NCBI RefSeq assembly: GCF_030145815.1
Contig: NZ_JAIXHL010000020.1
Location: 1 to 64,000, forward strand
Length of the DNA: 64,000 nt
Origin: Sphingomonas sp.
GTDB taxonomy: Bacteria; Pseudomonadota; Alphaproteobacteria; Sphingomonadales; Sphingomonadaceae
Direction: 5' to 3'
Part shown: piece by piece, positions 1 through 9,461 of the stretch
Numbering within the stretch: position 1 is the first letter of the stretch
How the letters are laid out: each line of letters starts with the position of its first letter
Program-made: the position numbers and the translations under genes
The notes under the pieces: model-generated
The model's input: only the letters and a program-made list of their open reading frames with translations
What the model was told of the DNA's origin: nothing
Database searches by the model: none

Positions 1-64
1 GCACGATCTCAACTTCACGTAGCTTGCCGATAATCTCTTCCGGCTTGTGCTTCTTGCTCGGCAT
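1..64 (-). mobile_element. IS3-type transposase OrfA, N-terminal fragment at window edge
   Basis: Read on the minus strand from an ATG at 64, the frame gives MPSKKHKPEEIIGKLREVEI before running off the window. This matches the N-terminus typical of IS3-family OrfA helix-turn-helix proteins, which bind the element ends. A GAAAGGG ribosome-binding site lies just upstream of the ATG. The IS end should lie a few tens of bases to the right of 64, at the point where the DUF2493 coding sequence begins. Only about 21 codons are visible, so subgroup and integrity cannot be judged. Confidence 0.7.
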
Positions 65-704
65 TCAATGTCCCTTTCGTGGTCCAGACTATCATAGCCT
101 CTGGGCCACTCAGCAGGGGGCAGATCAGGTCTGCCAATCGCTCGACGAAGCGCGCGATGCGGCGGCGTGCATCCGCGATCATGCCGCTGCCACCTATCAT
201 GCCGAGACCGGACGACCCTGGTCCGCGCCGCGGGGTTCACTGGTGTCGAGCAAACGCACCGCTTCGGTGGTGGCGGCAGCAGACTTTCTCGCCGCCCGGC
301 GTCAGCGCCGGATCGATGCGCATTCCCCGCAGGGGCCGGTGGTGATCTTCTCCGGAGGACAGGTCTGGGAGGATCATCGCCAGCTGACCGAGATGCTCGA
401 TGCAATCCGGAGCCGGGTTCCGACGATGGTGTTGGCCACCACTGCGCAGGGCAAGGGCTGCGACGCGATTGCCGCGTCCTGGGCGGCGCGCACGGGGACG
501 CCGCTCATCGCTTTCACGCTCAACCTTCGACTAGGGCAGCGAGCCGGGTTCGCGCGCAACGAGCAGCTGCTCGCGTTGAAGCCGGTTGAGGCGGTCGTGT
601 GCGAGGGGTCCGGGCTACAGTCGCATCTGGCGCGGTTGGTCCGGGCGGCGGGGGTTCCGGCGCACTTCTTCAGACTGGACGGGCAGCGTCGCGCTCTTGC
701 GTGA
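24..704 (+). pseudogene. DUF2493 (SLOG-fold) protein, 5' end replaced by the IS
   Basis: The open frame runs from 24 to 704, but its first 20 or so codons lie in IS sequence, so the native start is missing. The remainder (from DYHSLW onward) matches plasmid- and ICE-borne DUF2493 proteins: a helical N-terminal part, then a Rossmann-like SLOG core starting at VVIFSGG near residue 106, with an RNEQLL motif and a C-terminal CEGSG segment. SLOG domains bind nucleotides or related ligands; the role of this family in conjugative elements is unknown. A strong terminator follows directly. It is probably a 5'-truncated remnant, although translation from an IS-derived start is possible. Confidence 0.6.
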
Positions 705-711
705 AGTTCGT

Positions 712-746
712 GGGGATCGGTCCGGCATGTCCGGGCCGATCCCTTT
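712..746 (+). terminator. Rho-independent terminator after the DUF2493 gene
   Basis: GGGATCGG and CCGATCCC arms with an internal CCGG/CCGG extension form a strong stem around a CATGT loop, followed by a run of six T. It lies 8 bases after the DUF2493 stop codon. Confidence 0.85.
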
Positions 747-892
747 TTTGTGAGCGAGAAGCCGGCCGCGCTCAGGGACCCCTGGCGGGGCCCGTCGCGC
801 GGTCGGCGCGACGCCGACGGGGCGGCGTCGGCCTCCTGCGCGCGGCTCCGCCGTGCTCGTCGCAGGGACGCCCCTTCGGGGCGAGTTGGCGG

Positions 893-1132
893 TCAGCTTT
901 GGGCTGGTGGGAGTGACTTGAGCGCTGCGATCGCGGCAGGGCCACCGGCGCGGATGGCCTGGCCGACAAGATCGCGGAACTCCTTCTCAGTCATCCGCTC
1001 TACGGGAAGGTCGGCGAGGATTGCGCCGTAGCGCGCGCGCAGGTTGCGGCGCACGATGTCGGCTTCATCATCTAGCGCCCGGCGGCGCTTGTCGAGTTCG
1101 ATGAGTTTCTCGCGGTCGGTCAGTTTGGGCAT
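893..1132 (-). CDS. Small TraC/TraD-like conjugation accessory protein
   Basis: The protein has 79 residues, is highly charged and mostly helical: an N-terminal Lys/Arg/Asp-rich coiled-coil-like stretch followed by a short globular end (EKEFRDLVGQAIRAGG). Size, composition and position, divergent from a relaxase operon, fit the small TraC/TraD/DUF6437-like proteins that accompany transfer genes on alphaproteobacterial plasmids. No catalytic motif is visible. The start ATG at 1132 faces the probable oriT region. The family call rests mainly on context and general resemblance. Confidence 0.5.
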   Translation of the reverse strand: MPKLTDREKLIELDKRRRALDDEADIVRRNLRARYGAILADLPVERMTEKEFRDLVGQAIRAGGPAAIAALKSLPPAQS

Positions 1133-1591
1133 GTCGGTCGGTCCTTGAGGATCGTCTGCCCGCCGACATCAATTTCGCACAGGTTGGGAGGTGCTGCAAT
1201 GTGTGCGGTGGAGGGCCGGCTGACGCCGGCGTCAGTAGAAGATGCCCCCTGCGGGGGCGCCACGCCCTTGCCAGGTCGAGGCGGCGCAGCGCGGCAAGGC
1301 GCTGCGAAGGGCAGACGCACGCCTGAAGGCGTTTGTAATGCACCGTACGCACGGGTGCTGCGGGCGTGAAACCCGCAGAATTGCGCGATATATTCACGTC
1401 ATCCGCGTCAGACAAAAGCCGCTGAAATCGCGTCGTTGGCGGACAGATACTCTCGGCTACGCAGCTAACCATCTGATCCGGTTTGTCATCCAGCGTCGGA
1501 CGGCGTCCGCCACCATAACGCCTTGAGATCGCTAGGCCAATTTGGTAAAATGAGTCGCTTCATCACGCGCCAGCGACGGACAGGATCCGTT
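1133..1591. other. Divergent intergenic region rich in inverted repeats, probable oriT
   Basis: These 459 bases separate the TraC-like gene from the trwABC-like operon, where oriT lies in R388-type systems. Visible structure: a perfect 16-bp palindrome CTGACGCCGGCGTCAG (1220-1235), a GCCCCC-TGC-GGGGGC hairpin (1244-1258), an ACGCC-TGAA-GGCGT hairpin near 1319-1332, and CTGCGGG-N7-CCCGCAG (1358-1378). No R388-like nic sequence could be recognised, so the cleavage site is not assigned. No gene is supported here. Confidence 0.45.
1523..1551 (+). promoter_or_regulatory. Sigma-70-type promoter of the trwABC-like operon
   Basis: TTGAGA (1523-1528) and TAAAAT (1546-1551) are separated by exactly 17 bases, close to the housekeeping consensus. 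The first gene of the operon starts at 1592, leaving a leader of about 30 bases. Confidence 0.6.
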
Positions 1592-1894
1592 ATGGCTCGT
1601 ATCACGATACGCCTGGAGGACGCGATGCTCGACCTGTTGGTCGATCGTGCGCGTTCGTGTGGCACCACCCCGTCAGCCTATATCCGAGACCTGATCGACC
1701 GGTTCGAGGGCGCCGATCCGCAAGGCTATCACGCCAGGTTCGACGAACTCCATGCGACCTCGATCCAGACCCTGGCAATATTAGCCTCTTCAGTCGGTAC
1801 GCGAGCGCCCGAACTCCTGGAACAGGGGCTGGCCGAGGCACGCCGCCTGCTCCGCGAACTGGATTTGCTCGATCCGGAGCAGGACCGACCATGA
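1592..1894 (+). CDS. TrwA-like ribbon-helix-helix relaxosome accessory protein
   Basis: The 100-residue protein begins MARITIRLEDAMLDLLVDRA, a typical ribbon-helix-helix N-terminus (one beta strand, then two helices with GTTPSAYIRDLIDRF), followed by a helical C-terminal region. In R388 the equivalent TrwA binds oriT, stimulates the relaxase and represses its own promoter. The ATG at 1592 is chosen because the RHH strand begins there and an AGGA site precedes it. An in-frame upstream start exists at 1523, but it lies in the promoter. The stop overlaps the next start (ATGA), so translation of the coupling protein is probably coupled. Confidence 0.75.
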   Translation: MARITIRLEDAMLDLLVDRARSCGTTPSAYIRDLIDRFEGADPQGYHARFDELHATSIQTLAILASSVGTRAPELLEQGLAEARRLLRELDLLDPEQDRP

Positions 1895-3894
1895 GCATCT
1901 TTCGCAACGATACGCTCGGCTCCTGGACGCGGGGCGGACAGGCGATTGTCCACAATGTCCGGATGACCACGCAGGTCTTCTACCAGACTTGTCTGGCCGG
2001 TCTGATCATCTGGATGCTCGGCATCGGCTGGTATGCGTTCGAGCAATCGAGCGCCTATGAGCGGTTCGTGCTGGCAAAGCTGGCTCAGGCCGTTGTGATG
2101 GGGGACGCGGTGCCCGGCAACGCGTCCCCCATCCTGTTCGAAGATCCTGCCGGTCGGCGCTACTGGACCAGTCCCGAGGCACTGATCGGCTCGGAGATTG
2201 CGCAGACAACGCTGCGTCAGTTCGAAGGCTATCTATTGAACGGTGCCGGCATCTCGGGGGCGTTGACGCTCGCCATGTTGTTCTGGGCCTGGTTCTACTT
2301 CACCCGGATGGGGCGAGGGTTGGGCTCGAACCAATTCCTGCGCGGCGCACGATTTGGCACTGCTCGAACCCTCCGCCGCGCGCTCTGGCGGTACGCGCGC
2401 GGCAGCTTCTCGATCGGCGGGGTCCCGATGCCCGAGGCGTTCGAACCGGAGCATGTGCTCATTTGCGGAGCCCCCGGAACCGGGAAGACCAACATCATCG
2501 TCAAGATGCTCGCCGGCATCCGCGCGAAGGGGCGGCGGGCGATCGTCTACGATACCGCAGGCACGTTCGTGGAAAAATTCTACCGGCCCGGTGTCGATGT
2601 CATGCTCAACCCGCTCGATTCCCGATCGGATAAGTGGAGCCCATGGGTCGATGTGCCGCGCGACTATCATTACGACCAGATCGCGGAGTCCACGATACCC
2701 GACAAATCGGGCGATCCGTTCTGGGCGAAGTCCGCGCGCGGAACTTTGGTGGCCGTGCTGCGCAAGCTTGCCCGACAGGAGCGTACGCTGATCTCGGTGC
2801 TGCTCGACACACTGCTGCGCTCGAAGCTCAAGGAACTGGCGGTATTCGCCCAAGGGACCGACGCTGCTGCGTTCATAAGCCTTGAGGGGGAGCGAACCTC
2901 GGCCGGCATCCAGGCCGAGCTCGCCTCGGTCATGCGCAGCTTTTCCTATCTCGACGACACACAGGACGGACTCTCGATCCGCGACTGGGTGGCGAATGAG
3001 CGCGATGACAGCTGGCTGTTCGTCACGGTCAAGGCGGACCAGCTCCCCTCCCTGCGGCCCCTGATCACCGTCTGGCTGGATATTGCTATTTCCGCGATCA
3101 TGAGCCTGTCGGCCGACCGCAATCGGCGGCTTTATTGCGTGATCGATGAGCTGCCGAGCTTGCAGAAACTGCCATCGCTCTCGGATTTTTTGGCACGTGC
3201 TCGAAAATATGGTGGATGCGGGATCCTGGGTTTTCAGAGCTACCCTCAGCTCGAGGCGACCTACGGCATTCAGGATGCTGCGGCCATCACCGGCTATTGC
3301 TCGACCTGGGTCGCACTGCGCGCCAACGACACGCCCACCGCCAAGCATGTCAGCGAAAATCTCGGGCAGGTCGAGCAGATCGAGGCCAATGAGGGCATGT
3401 CCTATGGCGTCAACGACATGCGCGACGGCGTGAACCTCTCGCGGATACAGGTGACGCGGCCGCTGGTCCTGCACACGGAAGTGACCAACCTGCCGAACCT
3501 GACCGGCTATCTGCGGTTCGGACGCAACCTGCCGGTCGTCCGGTTCAAGGACCGCTACAACGATGTGCCGACGATAGCTTTGGCCTTTGAAGAGCGGACG
3601 GAGCCGCCCCTTCGAATGAAGATCGATTTGCCGGCGCCTGACCAGGGCCCGCCATTGGGCGAAGGCGACACGTCACCGCAGGAGGAGGCTCTCAAGCCCG
3701 AGCAGCTTCCGCTCGGCGAGCGATCCGCAGATCCTGTGGCCGAGCTTTCGCCAGAACGGCCACGCCATGGGACGCAATCGCTCGATGAGCCTCAACCAGT
3801 GCCGGTCCTCTCCCTATACGGCAAGCCGTCCGGACTTCGGTTACGCCAGCATGATCGCCACGACGGCACCCGCGACGAAGCGAGGCCGGCATGA
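1891..3894 (+). CDS. TrwB/TraD-family type IV coupling protein
   Basis: This 667-residue inner-membrane ATPase would link the relaxosome to the type IV secretion channel and pump DNA. Two hydrophobic segments near residues 33-50 and 121-138 form the membrane anchor. Walker A is GAPGTGKT (193-200) and Walker B is YCVIDELPSL (D418, E419). The last 120 residues are a Pro/Glu-rich tail. It starts at the ATG at 1891, overlapping the RHH gene stop, and its own stop overlaps the relaxase start, giving two ATGA junctions. The order RHH, coupling protein, relaxase is that of R388 trwABC. No secretion-channel genes are in the window. Confidence 0.88.
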   Translation: MSIFRNDTLGSWTRGGQAIVHNVRMTTQVFYQTCLAGLIIWMLGIGWYAFEQSSAYERFVLAKLAQAVVMGDAVPGNASPILFEDPAGRRYWTSPEALIGSEIAQTTLRQFEGYLLNGAGISGALTLAMLFWAWFYFTRMGRGLGSNQFLRGARFGTARTLRRALWRYARGSFSIGGVPMPEAFEPEHVLICGAPGTGKTNIIVKMLAGIRAKGRRAIVYDTAGTFVEKFYRPGVDVMLNPLDSRSDKWSPWVDVPRDYHYDQIAESTIPDKSGDPFWAKSARGTLVAVLRKLARQERTLISVLLDTLLRSKLKELAVFAQGTDAAAFISLEGERTSAGIQAELASVMRSFSYLDDTQDGLSIRDWVANERDDSWLFVTVKADQLPSLRPLITVWLDIAISAIMSLSADRNRRLYCVIDELPSLQKLPSLSDFLARARKYGGCGILGFQSYPQLEATYGIQDAAAITGYCSTWVALRANDTPTAKHVSENLGQVEQIEANEGMSYGVNDMRDGVNLSRIQVTRPLVLHTEVTNLPNLTGYLRFGRNLPVVRFKDRYNDVPTIALAFEERTEPPLRMKIDLPAPDQGPPLGEGDTSPQEEALKPEQLPLGERSADPVAELSPERPRHGTQSLDEPQPVPVLSLYGKPSGLRLRQHDRHDGTRDEARPA

Positions 3895-6833
3895 TCCATC
3901 CGCGGCGCTTGAAGGGCGCGCCGGATAATCTGGCGCGCTATTATTCGGTCGGCGACTACTATGCCAAAGGTAGCGAGGCGCCTTCCGAATGGGGAGGTCG
4001 CATCGCCCCGGATCTCGGCCTTTCGGGCCGCGTCGATCCCGCCACGTTCCGGCAACTGCTGGAAGGGAAAGTCGATGGACAGCAGCTTGGACGGCACCGG
4101 ACGGACGGCGGGATAGAGCATCACCCTGGATGGGATTTCGCGGTCAACGCGCCGAAATCGGTGTCGATCATGGCGCTGGTCGCTGGTGACGATCGGATCG
4201 CCACGCTTCATGAGCACGCGGTCGGCACCGCGCTCGACTATCTCGAGGAGCATGCAATGCTTCGTCGACGGATGGCAGGCGAGATAGTTCACGAGACCAC
4301 CGAGCGGCTGCTGTACGCGCGGTTCACCGAACATGCCTCACGCGAACTCGACCCGCATCTCCATACGCATGTGGTCGTCCTGAACATGACCAACAGCAAC
4401 ACCGGATCGCCGATGTCGAGCCTTGAAACGCGCGCCATGTACGCCGAGCAGATGACAGCCGGGCAGGTCTATCGTAACGAGCTCGCTCACGGATTGCGCA
4501 CACTCGGATACGAGATCGATGCAGATCCACGGACTGGCCTGTTCGAGATCGCCGGTGTTCCCAAGACGCTGATCCTGAACATGTCTCAGCGCGCCGAGCA
4601 GATCGACGCGCATGCCCGCGAGCATGGACTGACGGGACAGTCGGCGCGACGGGTCTCATTCTACGAAACGCGAGGAGCCAAGGAAAAGGCCGGGCTAGAC
4701 ACATTGACCGAGCGCTGGGCGGAACGCGCAGCTCATCACCTCTCGCAGCTTGCGCAGATCCGAACGGAAGCCGGTCAGCGAGGTGAGCAGACGCTGATCC
4801 CGGCCGCAGCGATATCCGCACGCGCCATGTTGTTCGGGCTGCGGCAAGCGGAGACCAAGGAGGCGGTGAGCAACCTCGGGCGCATGCTCCGTCTGGGAAT
4901 GGCCTCCCATATCGGGGAGGTCCGGCTAGCCGATCTGCGGCCGCATGCCCAGGCACACACTCGGCGGCGCAAACTCCTCGTAACCCGCGAGCCGACCGGT
5001 GACGAGACCCAGGTAAGGGGCAGGACGACACGACGTGCGGCAAGGCTTGAGCTTGCGCTTGCCGATCATCTTGCATTGGCCTTGAACGATGCGAAACCAA
5101 TGGTGTCCGAGGTCATGCTGCGGGAAGCTGGCGCGGAGGCAAAGCTCACTTCCGCGCAAACTGGGGCGCTCCTTCATCTCGGATTGTCAGGGGATCGTGT
5201 GACCGGACTGCACGGCGTCGCCGGGGCGGGAAAATCTACCCTGGTTCGCGCCCTGCGCGAGGCGGCCGGCGGTGAGGTCGAATTGATCGCGCTTGCGCCG
5301 ACTTCGTCCGCTGCGGCGAATCTCGGTGCCACCGCAGGCATCGCGTCGCGGACGGTCGCGAGCCTATTGGCGAGTGGGGGTCAGTTTCTCACGGATCGGC
5401 ATGTCCTGGTCCTCGATGAGGCAGGTCAGCTTGGAAGTCGCCAGGCACTCCGGATACTTGAGCTCAGCCGCGAATCCGGCGCCCGGCTGATCCTCCTGGG
5501 CGACAACAAACAGACGAGTGCGATCGAACAGGGCAAACCCTTCTGGCTCATGCAGCGGCTTGGACTTTCAAGAGCCGATCTCACTGAATCAGTGCGTCAG
5601 GAAACGCACGCAATGAAGACGGCAGTGACGCAGGCCCGCGCGGCGGACTATACCGCGTCGATCGCCAATCTGGACAAGGTTACCAGCGGCCAGAGCGCGA
5701 ATGAGCTTGCCAAGGACCTCGTGCGCGAATGGACGCGGCTCAAGCCGGAATCCAGGAACGGGACCAACATCCTCGTTCTTGAGAACTCCACTCGGTTGGT
5801 CGTGAATGCCAAGGTGCGCCAGGTACTCAAGCTGGAGGGCGCTGTCGCTGCAGAAGAAAGCCAACTGGAAGTGCTGACGCCTGCGGGCATGACCGATCAG
5901 GAGAAGCATTTTGCGCGCTTCTACTTGGGCGGGCAGGTTGTGACCTTCGCTCGGGCGAACGCCAAACTCGGGATCGCTTGTGACACCGAATATCGGGTGC
6001 TCGGGATCAGGCGGCAGGCCCGCGGTCGCCAGGTGGTGGAGTTGGGCGACGGTCGCGGTCGGATAATATGCTGGGACCCGCGCCTGGGGCGGGCCTCACA
6101 AGTCCACGTCTTCACGAGCGAGCAGCGCGAATTGGCGGAAGGCGATCGCATCCAGTGGCGACTGGTGAACCGGGAGCTTGGCGTCCGTAATGCCGATCGC
6201 GGGACGATAAAGCGGCTGGACGGGGCGCTGGCGTCGATCCTGTGGGACCGGGATGGGCGATTGCAGGAGGTCGATCTAGGCAAGCACAAGACGTGGGACC
6301 ATGGGTATTCCGAGACGGTCTATTCGGCTCAGTCGAAGACCTACGACCGCGTCTACGTCTTGGCACCTGTGAACTCTGCCTTGGTTACCGGCCAGAACTA
6401 TTACACCGCAATCACACGCGCCCGGTTTGGCGTTAAGCTCTGGACTGAAGATCAGAAGCGCCTGGTCGAGAAGCTAGAAAGGCGCTCTGGCGAAAAAACC
6501 AGTGCCCTTGAAGGTTTGGGTCGCCTTGACCGTAATTCATTGGCGGCGCGGGCGATTCGCAACGGCAGTCGATGGAACAAGCTTCGGGACGAACAAGACC
6601 GAGCCCGCGGCGCGCGTGCCGCGCGGCTTGCGACGCGCGAGCGGACAGCAAGCCGAGGAGATGGGAGGTTGCCGGCTGTTCTGGCTGGACGGGCGGCGTC
6701 CGGGATTGCCGCTATGGATCGGTGGCTTTCGCGACTGATCAGCCGGCCTAGGAGCCAGCCAGAAATGACGAAATTAGAGCAGTCTACATCCCGCCAATCT
6801 AACCGAGACGGAGGCCGCGGCCATGACCGCTGA
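3891..6833 (+). CDS. MobF-family relaxase/helicase (TrwC/TraI-like)
   Basis: The 980-residue protein combines a relaxase and a 5'-3' DNA helicase. The N-terminal domain carries candidate catalytic tyrosines (Y17, Y18, Y23, Y24), the TraI/TrwC signature GWDFAVNAPKSVS and the metal-binding triad HLHTH (H156, H158, H160). The helicase part has Walker A GVAGAGKST near residue 443, a VLDEAGQL motif and a late AQSKTYDRVYV motif typical of the RecD-like superfamily. It would nick oriT, stay covalently on the transferred strand and unwind it. Its start overlaps the coupling protein stop, and its end overlaps the transglycosylase start by 11 bases. The gene looks intact. Confidence 0.92.
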   Translation: MIHPRRLKGAPDNLARYYSVGDYYAKGSEAPSEWGGRIAPDLGLSGRVDPATFRQLLEGKVDGQQLGRHRTDGGIEHHPGWDFAVNAPKSVSIMALVAGDDRIATLHEHAVGTALDYLEEHAMLRRRMAGEIVHETTERLLYARFTEHASRELDPHLHTHVVVLNMTNSNTGSPMSSLETRAMYAEQMTAGQVYRNELAHGLRTLGYEIDADPRTGLFEIAGVPKTLILNMSQRAEQIDAHAREHGLTGQSARRVSFYETRGAKEKAGLDTLTERWAERAAHHLSQLAQIRTEAGQRGEQTLIPAAAISARAMLFGLRQAETKEAVSNLGRMLRLGMASHIGEVRLADLRPHAQAHTRRRKLLVTREPTGDETQVRGRTTRRAARLELALADHLALALNDAKPMVSEVMLREAGAEAKLTSAQTGALLHLGLSGDRVTGLHGVAGAGKSTLVRALREAAGGEVELIALAPTSSAAANLGATAGIASRTVASLLASGGQFLTDRHVLVLDEAGQLGSRQALRILELSRESGARLILLGDNKQTSAIEQGKPFWLMQRLGLSRADLTESVRQETHAMKTAVTQARAADYTASIANLDKVTSGQSANELAKDLVREWTRLKPESRNGTNILVLENSTRLVVNAKVRQVLKLEGAVAAEESQLEVLTPAGMTDQEKHFARFYLGGQVVTFARANAKLGIACDTEYRVLGIRRQARGRQVVELGDGRGRIICWDPRLGRASQVHVFTSEQRELAEGDRIQWRLVNRELGVRNADRGTIKRLDGALASILWDRDGRLQEVDLGKHKTWDHGYSETVYSAQSKTYDRVYVLAPVNSALVTGQNYYTAITRARFGVKLWTEDQKRLVEKLERRSGEKTSALEGLGRLDRNSLAARAIRNGSRWNKLRDEQDRARGARAARLATRERTASRGDGRLPAVLAGRAASGIAAMDRWLSRLISRPRSQPEMTKLEQSTSRQSNRDGGRGHDR

Positions 6834-7365
6834 TAGACGCAGAGCGGTCTTAAGCATGCTGACTCTTGCGGCGGCGGTCATGGCGGTACCAGTCGACGCG
6901 AAGCAACGGCCAAGGCTGAGTTCGGAGCAGCGGATCGCTACCTGTATCCGGGAAGCAGCAGGTGGCCGGCAGTGGCTGGAGCAAACCTTGTGGGGATTTC
7001 GCGACCAGGAGGGGGGCTGGATCGGCGCTGAGATCCTGAACCGCGACGGTAGCCATGACCTCGGTCCTCTTCAGGTCAACAGCTGGTGGGTATCGAAACT
7101 GGCAATGCTCGTTGAGCGGCCTCAAGCGAGCGTTCGATGGTGGCTGACGCATGACCCTTGTTTCAACGTCCAGGCTGCGCGGTGGATATTCTTGTCAAGA
7201 TTGCGGGTCGCTAGGGATTATTGGACGGCCGTCGGTGCGTATCACAGCCCGACTGGCTGGCGGCAGCGTCGATATGCGATCGCAACCGCCGCGAAAATCA
7301 AGCGTCGCTTCGGCGCGAGCGCATTCTCGCAAACCTTGCACGGGCACCCAATTCGTTCCCGGTAA
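6823..7365 (+). CDS. VirB1-like lytic transglycosylase
   Basis: The 180-residue exported protein has an N-terminal signal (positive RRR, a hydrophobic stretch, then VDA-K) and an SLT-type domain. The probable catalytic Glu lies in DQEGGW near residue 64, followed by SHDLGPLQVN, the usual substrate-groove motif. Such enzymes open peptidoglycan locally so the conjugation channel can assemble. It overlaps the relaxase gene end by 11 bases and completes the visible transfer operon. The C-terminus is basic and short; no further domain is seen. Confidence 0.8.
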   Translation: MTADRRRAVLSMLTLAAAVMAVPVDAKQRPRLSSEQRIATCIREAAGGRQWLEQTLWGFRDQEGGWIGAEILNRDGSHDLGPLQVNSWWVSKLAMLVERPQASVRWWLTHDPCFNVQAARWIFLSRLRVARDYWTAVGAYHSPTGWRQRRYAIATAAKIKRRFGASAFSQTLHGHPIRSR

Positions 7366-7482
7366 AATGGATCACGAGTTCCGGCGAATTGCGAAAAGGG
7401 GACGCAACTCAGGTAGACTGTGGAACCGAAAGCAGGGTTGGTCCGAACGGTTGTCCGCGAATGGCAAAGCTGTTCCGGAACC

Positions 7483-7689
7483 CTACCACAGCGCACGGGA
7501 ATCCAGCCAAGCGTCGACCTCGCGCAATTTGAACCTCGGGCATCGCCGATATCTGGAAGGGTTGTCGCCCAGTTCATGTTCGGCTGGGAAGCCGGGAGGC
7601 CGCTTCTTGCGGAGACGGTCGATCTGACGCCGGGACAAGCGCGCCTTATGTGCGAATTCACTGACGGTGATCCACTCTTCTCCGGCCAT
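7483..7689 (-). CDS. AlpA-like small DNA-binding protein, probable excisionase
   Basis: The 68-residue protein MAGEEWITVSEFAHKARLSR... has a MerR/AlpA-type winged-helix pattern (WITVSEFA, then SRRQIDRLRKK, ending KLREVDAWLDS). These proteins act as recombination directionality factors or as regulators of the neighbouring integrase. The ATG at 7689 is preferred over an in-frame upstream start because it follows an AAAGGG site and begins the fold. It lies downstream of the integrase on the same strand, separated by about 236 bases in which no gene is visible. Confidence 0.65.
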   Translation of the reverse strand: MAGEEWITVSEFAHKARLSRRQIDRLRKKRPPGFPAEHELGDNPSRYRRCPRFKLREVDAWLDSRALW

Positions 7690-7925
7690 GCCAGACCCTT
7701 TCGCATCAAAGCCGCGACAATAAGTCGCGCCGAGCGCTCGATCAGTCCAAGGGCAGTGACAAGCCGCTTCGGCGCGACGAGGACGGTATCGGAACCATCG
7801 CAGCAGTCCGCGCCCCGTCTTGACTTCGCGCATCTCGGCCTAAGCGCATCGACAGTCCAAATCTCCTGGCAGTTCAAGGACACCCGACTGGGGACGTGCT
7901 TTTCGTCTAAAATTGATCCAGGACC

Positions 7926-9260
7926 TCAGCTTCTATGTCGTCGCAGTCTGCCGCCGGTAGCTTCGCGCGCAGAGGCCATTCTTTTCCCACGTGCGAGACT
8001 TGATGCTGCTGGGGAGCGGTGCGCGATCGGTGCGGGAGCACCCAGTGCCTCGGCCACTCCGGCCTCCCGCGCGATGCGAACTATCTCCGTCTCCCATTTT
8101 TCAAACCATGTGCGAAGTTCATCTTCGAACTCGTAGCCGTCATAAATGCGCTCCAAACCTCGCTTGCTGTGATTCAACATGGCTTCGGCTGTTTCGAAGT
8201 CTGTGTTGAGGCGCTTCGTGTTGGAGCGAGCGGTTCGGCGCAGGTCGTGCGGAGTCCATCGCTCGATGGGCGTGCCCGCAAGCTGCGCCATGCGATGAAG
8301 CACGCGGTTTCGGGCTTTGTACCAGCCCGCTGGGGCGCGAGGACCGTCGATCCTGTGCGAGGGAAACACCCAATCTTCATCGCTCTGGATGAGTGAGCGC
8401 CCCCATGGACCCAGCGCAATTCTATGAGCTCGACTGTTCTTCACCCGGTGAGCAGGAATGGTCCACACACCCTCCCGATATTCGTCTGATCGGGCGTAGA
8501 TGACCTCGGAAATTCGCGCCGCAGTGAGCAGCCATAATAGCATTCCACGTTGATAATGCCGGGGTTCGGAGACCAAGGCCTGCAAGAACCAAGAGATCTC
8601 CTGAAGGTTCAGTTTGCGAGTCCGAGGGCTTTCCGGGAATTTTAGGTCGGTGAGGCGGGCGGCCGGATTCGTCTGGAGGTTGATCTCCTTCCCGCGAAGC
8701 GAGGCAGCCCAGCCAAAGAATACCTTCAATTCCCCGGCCAACCGATTTGCCCGAACCGGGGACGTTCGCCCCTTGGCCAAAACGAGCCTTGTCAGTTCGT
8801 CTTCGGTGACGTCAAAGATCAGCTTGTCGGCCAGTTTTGGAGCGATGTCGCATCGGTAGATCGCGAGCTTGTCCGCCACGGTACGCGGCTTGTTGGCCTT
8901 CTTGGCGCGGGATGCCCGGCCTTCGCGGACCGCAATCATGTAACGGTCGTGGACATATCCCACCGTCAGACGCGCACGATCGATCAGAGCTTGCTCGATT
9001 GATCGAGGGTCAAGTCCGGCGTTGATAGCGCTGTTGAAGTCGGTGGCCCATTTCCGAGCCTCTGCGATGCTGAAACGCGGGTACCGGCCCAATGTGCGCC
9101 GGAGCATCTCACCACAACAGCCGATCAATCGCCGGTATCGCCAGGTTTTGACACCCTTGCCGTTCGCCTCGATCCACAATCCAGGTGTTTGTGGGTCCAG
9201 CAAATATCCGTCGGTCAGCGAATCAATGGTGGCTGGCGCGAAGGTCGCTCGTCTTGTCAT
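7926..9260 (-). CDS. Tyrosine-family site-specific integrase
   Basis: The protein has about 444 residues with an N-terminal arm-binding region, a SAM-like core-binding domain near 105-200 and a catalytic domain with TAARISEVIY (first Arg), TPHDLRRTARS (His-x-x-Arg) and LNHSKRGLERIYDGY (His and the nucleophilic Tyr). This is the P4-type integrase arrangement used by genomic islands at tRNA genes. The start is placed at MTRRATF (9260); MESEM at 9272 is the alternative. The gene begins about 200 bases from the 3' end of tRNA-Thr, so it probably inserted the island there. The C-terminal 50 residues are basic and low-complexity. Confidence 0.88.
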   Translation of the reverse strand: MTRRATFAPATIDSLTDGYLLDPQTPGLWIEANGKGVKTWRYRRLIGCCGEMLRRTLGRYPRFSIAEARKWATDFNSAINAGLDPRSIEQALIDRARLTVGYVHDRYMIAVREGRASRAKKANKPRTVADKLAIYRCDIAPKLADKLIFDVTEDELTRLVLAKGRTSPVRANRLAGELKVFFGWAASLRGKEINLQTNPAARLTDLKFPESPRTRKLNLQEISWFLQALVSEPRHYQRGMLLWLLTAARISEVIYARSDEYREGVWTIPAHRVKNSRAHRIALGPWGRSLIQSDEDWVFPSHRIDGPRAPAGWYKARNRVLHRMAQLAGTPIERWTPHDLRRTARSNTKRLNTDFETAEAMLNHSKRGLERIYDGYEFEDELRTWFEKWETEIVRIAREAGVAEALGAPAPIAHRSPAASSLARGKRMASAREATGGRLRRHRS

Positions 9261-9303
9261 TTCCGACTCCAAGTCGGCTCAAACCCGCTCCTTGAGCAAA
9301 TCT

Positions 9304-9360
9304 AGGGGCAAAAAGCCGCCCTCCACGGTGGAGAATACAGGGGCAAAAATAGGGGCAAAA
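9304..9360. repeat. Three AGGGGCAAAA direct repeats between integrase and tRNA
   Basis: AGGGGCAAAA occurs at 9304-9313, 9339-9348 and 9351-9360, the last two 12 bases apart. Short direct repeats between an integrase gene and its attachment site are the usual layout of integrase arm-type or excisionase binding sites. The role is inferred from position only. Confidence 0.5.
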
Positions 9361-9461
9361 GGGGTGTCAAACCCAGTCCAACCCCGGCTAACCCGGTCTA
9401 ACAGTCGCTCTTAGATATTGCAGTGAACTTATTGGTTTTACGCCGAATATGAGGATTCGGG

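Noticed and set aside
794..832. A third GTCGCG 11-bp array
   Set aside because: Only the first unit matches well and the others (GGCGCG, GACGGG, GTCGGC) are compatible with generally GC-rich sequence; the downstream GTCCGC block is missing.
7926..9260. Prophage remnant
   Set aside because: Apart from the integrase there are no phage structural, replication or lysis genes; the linked genes are conjugation genes.
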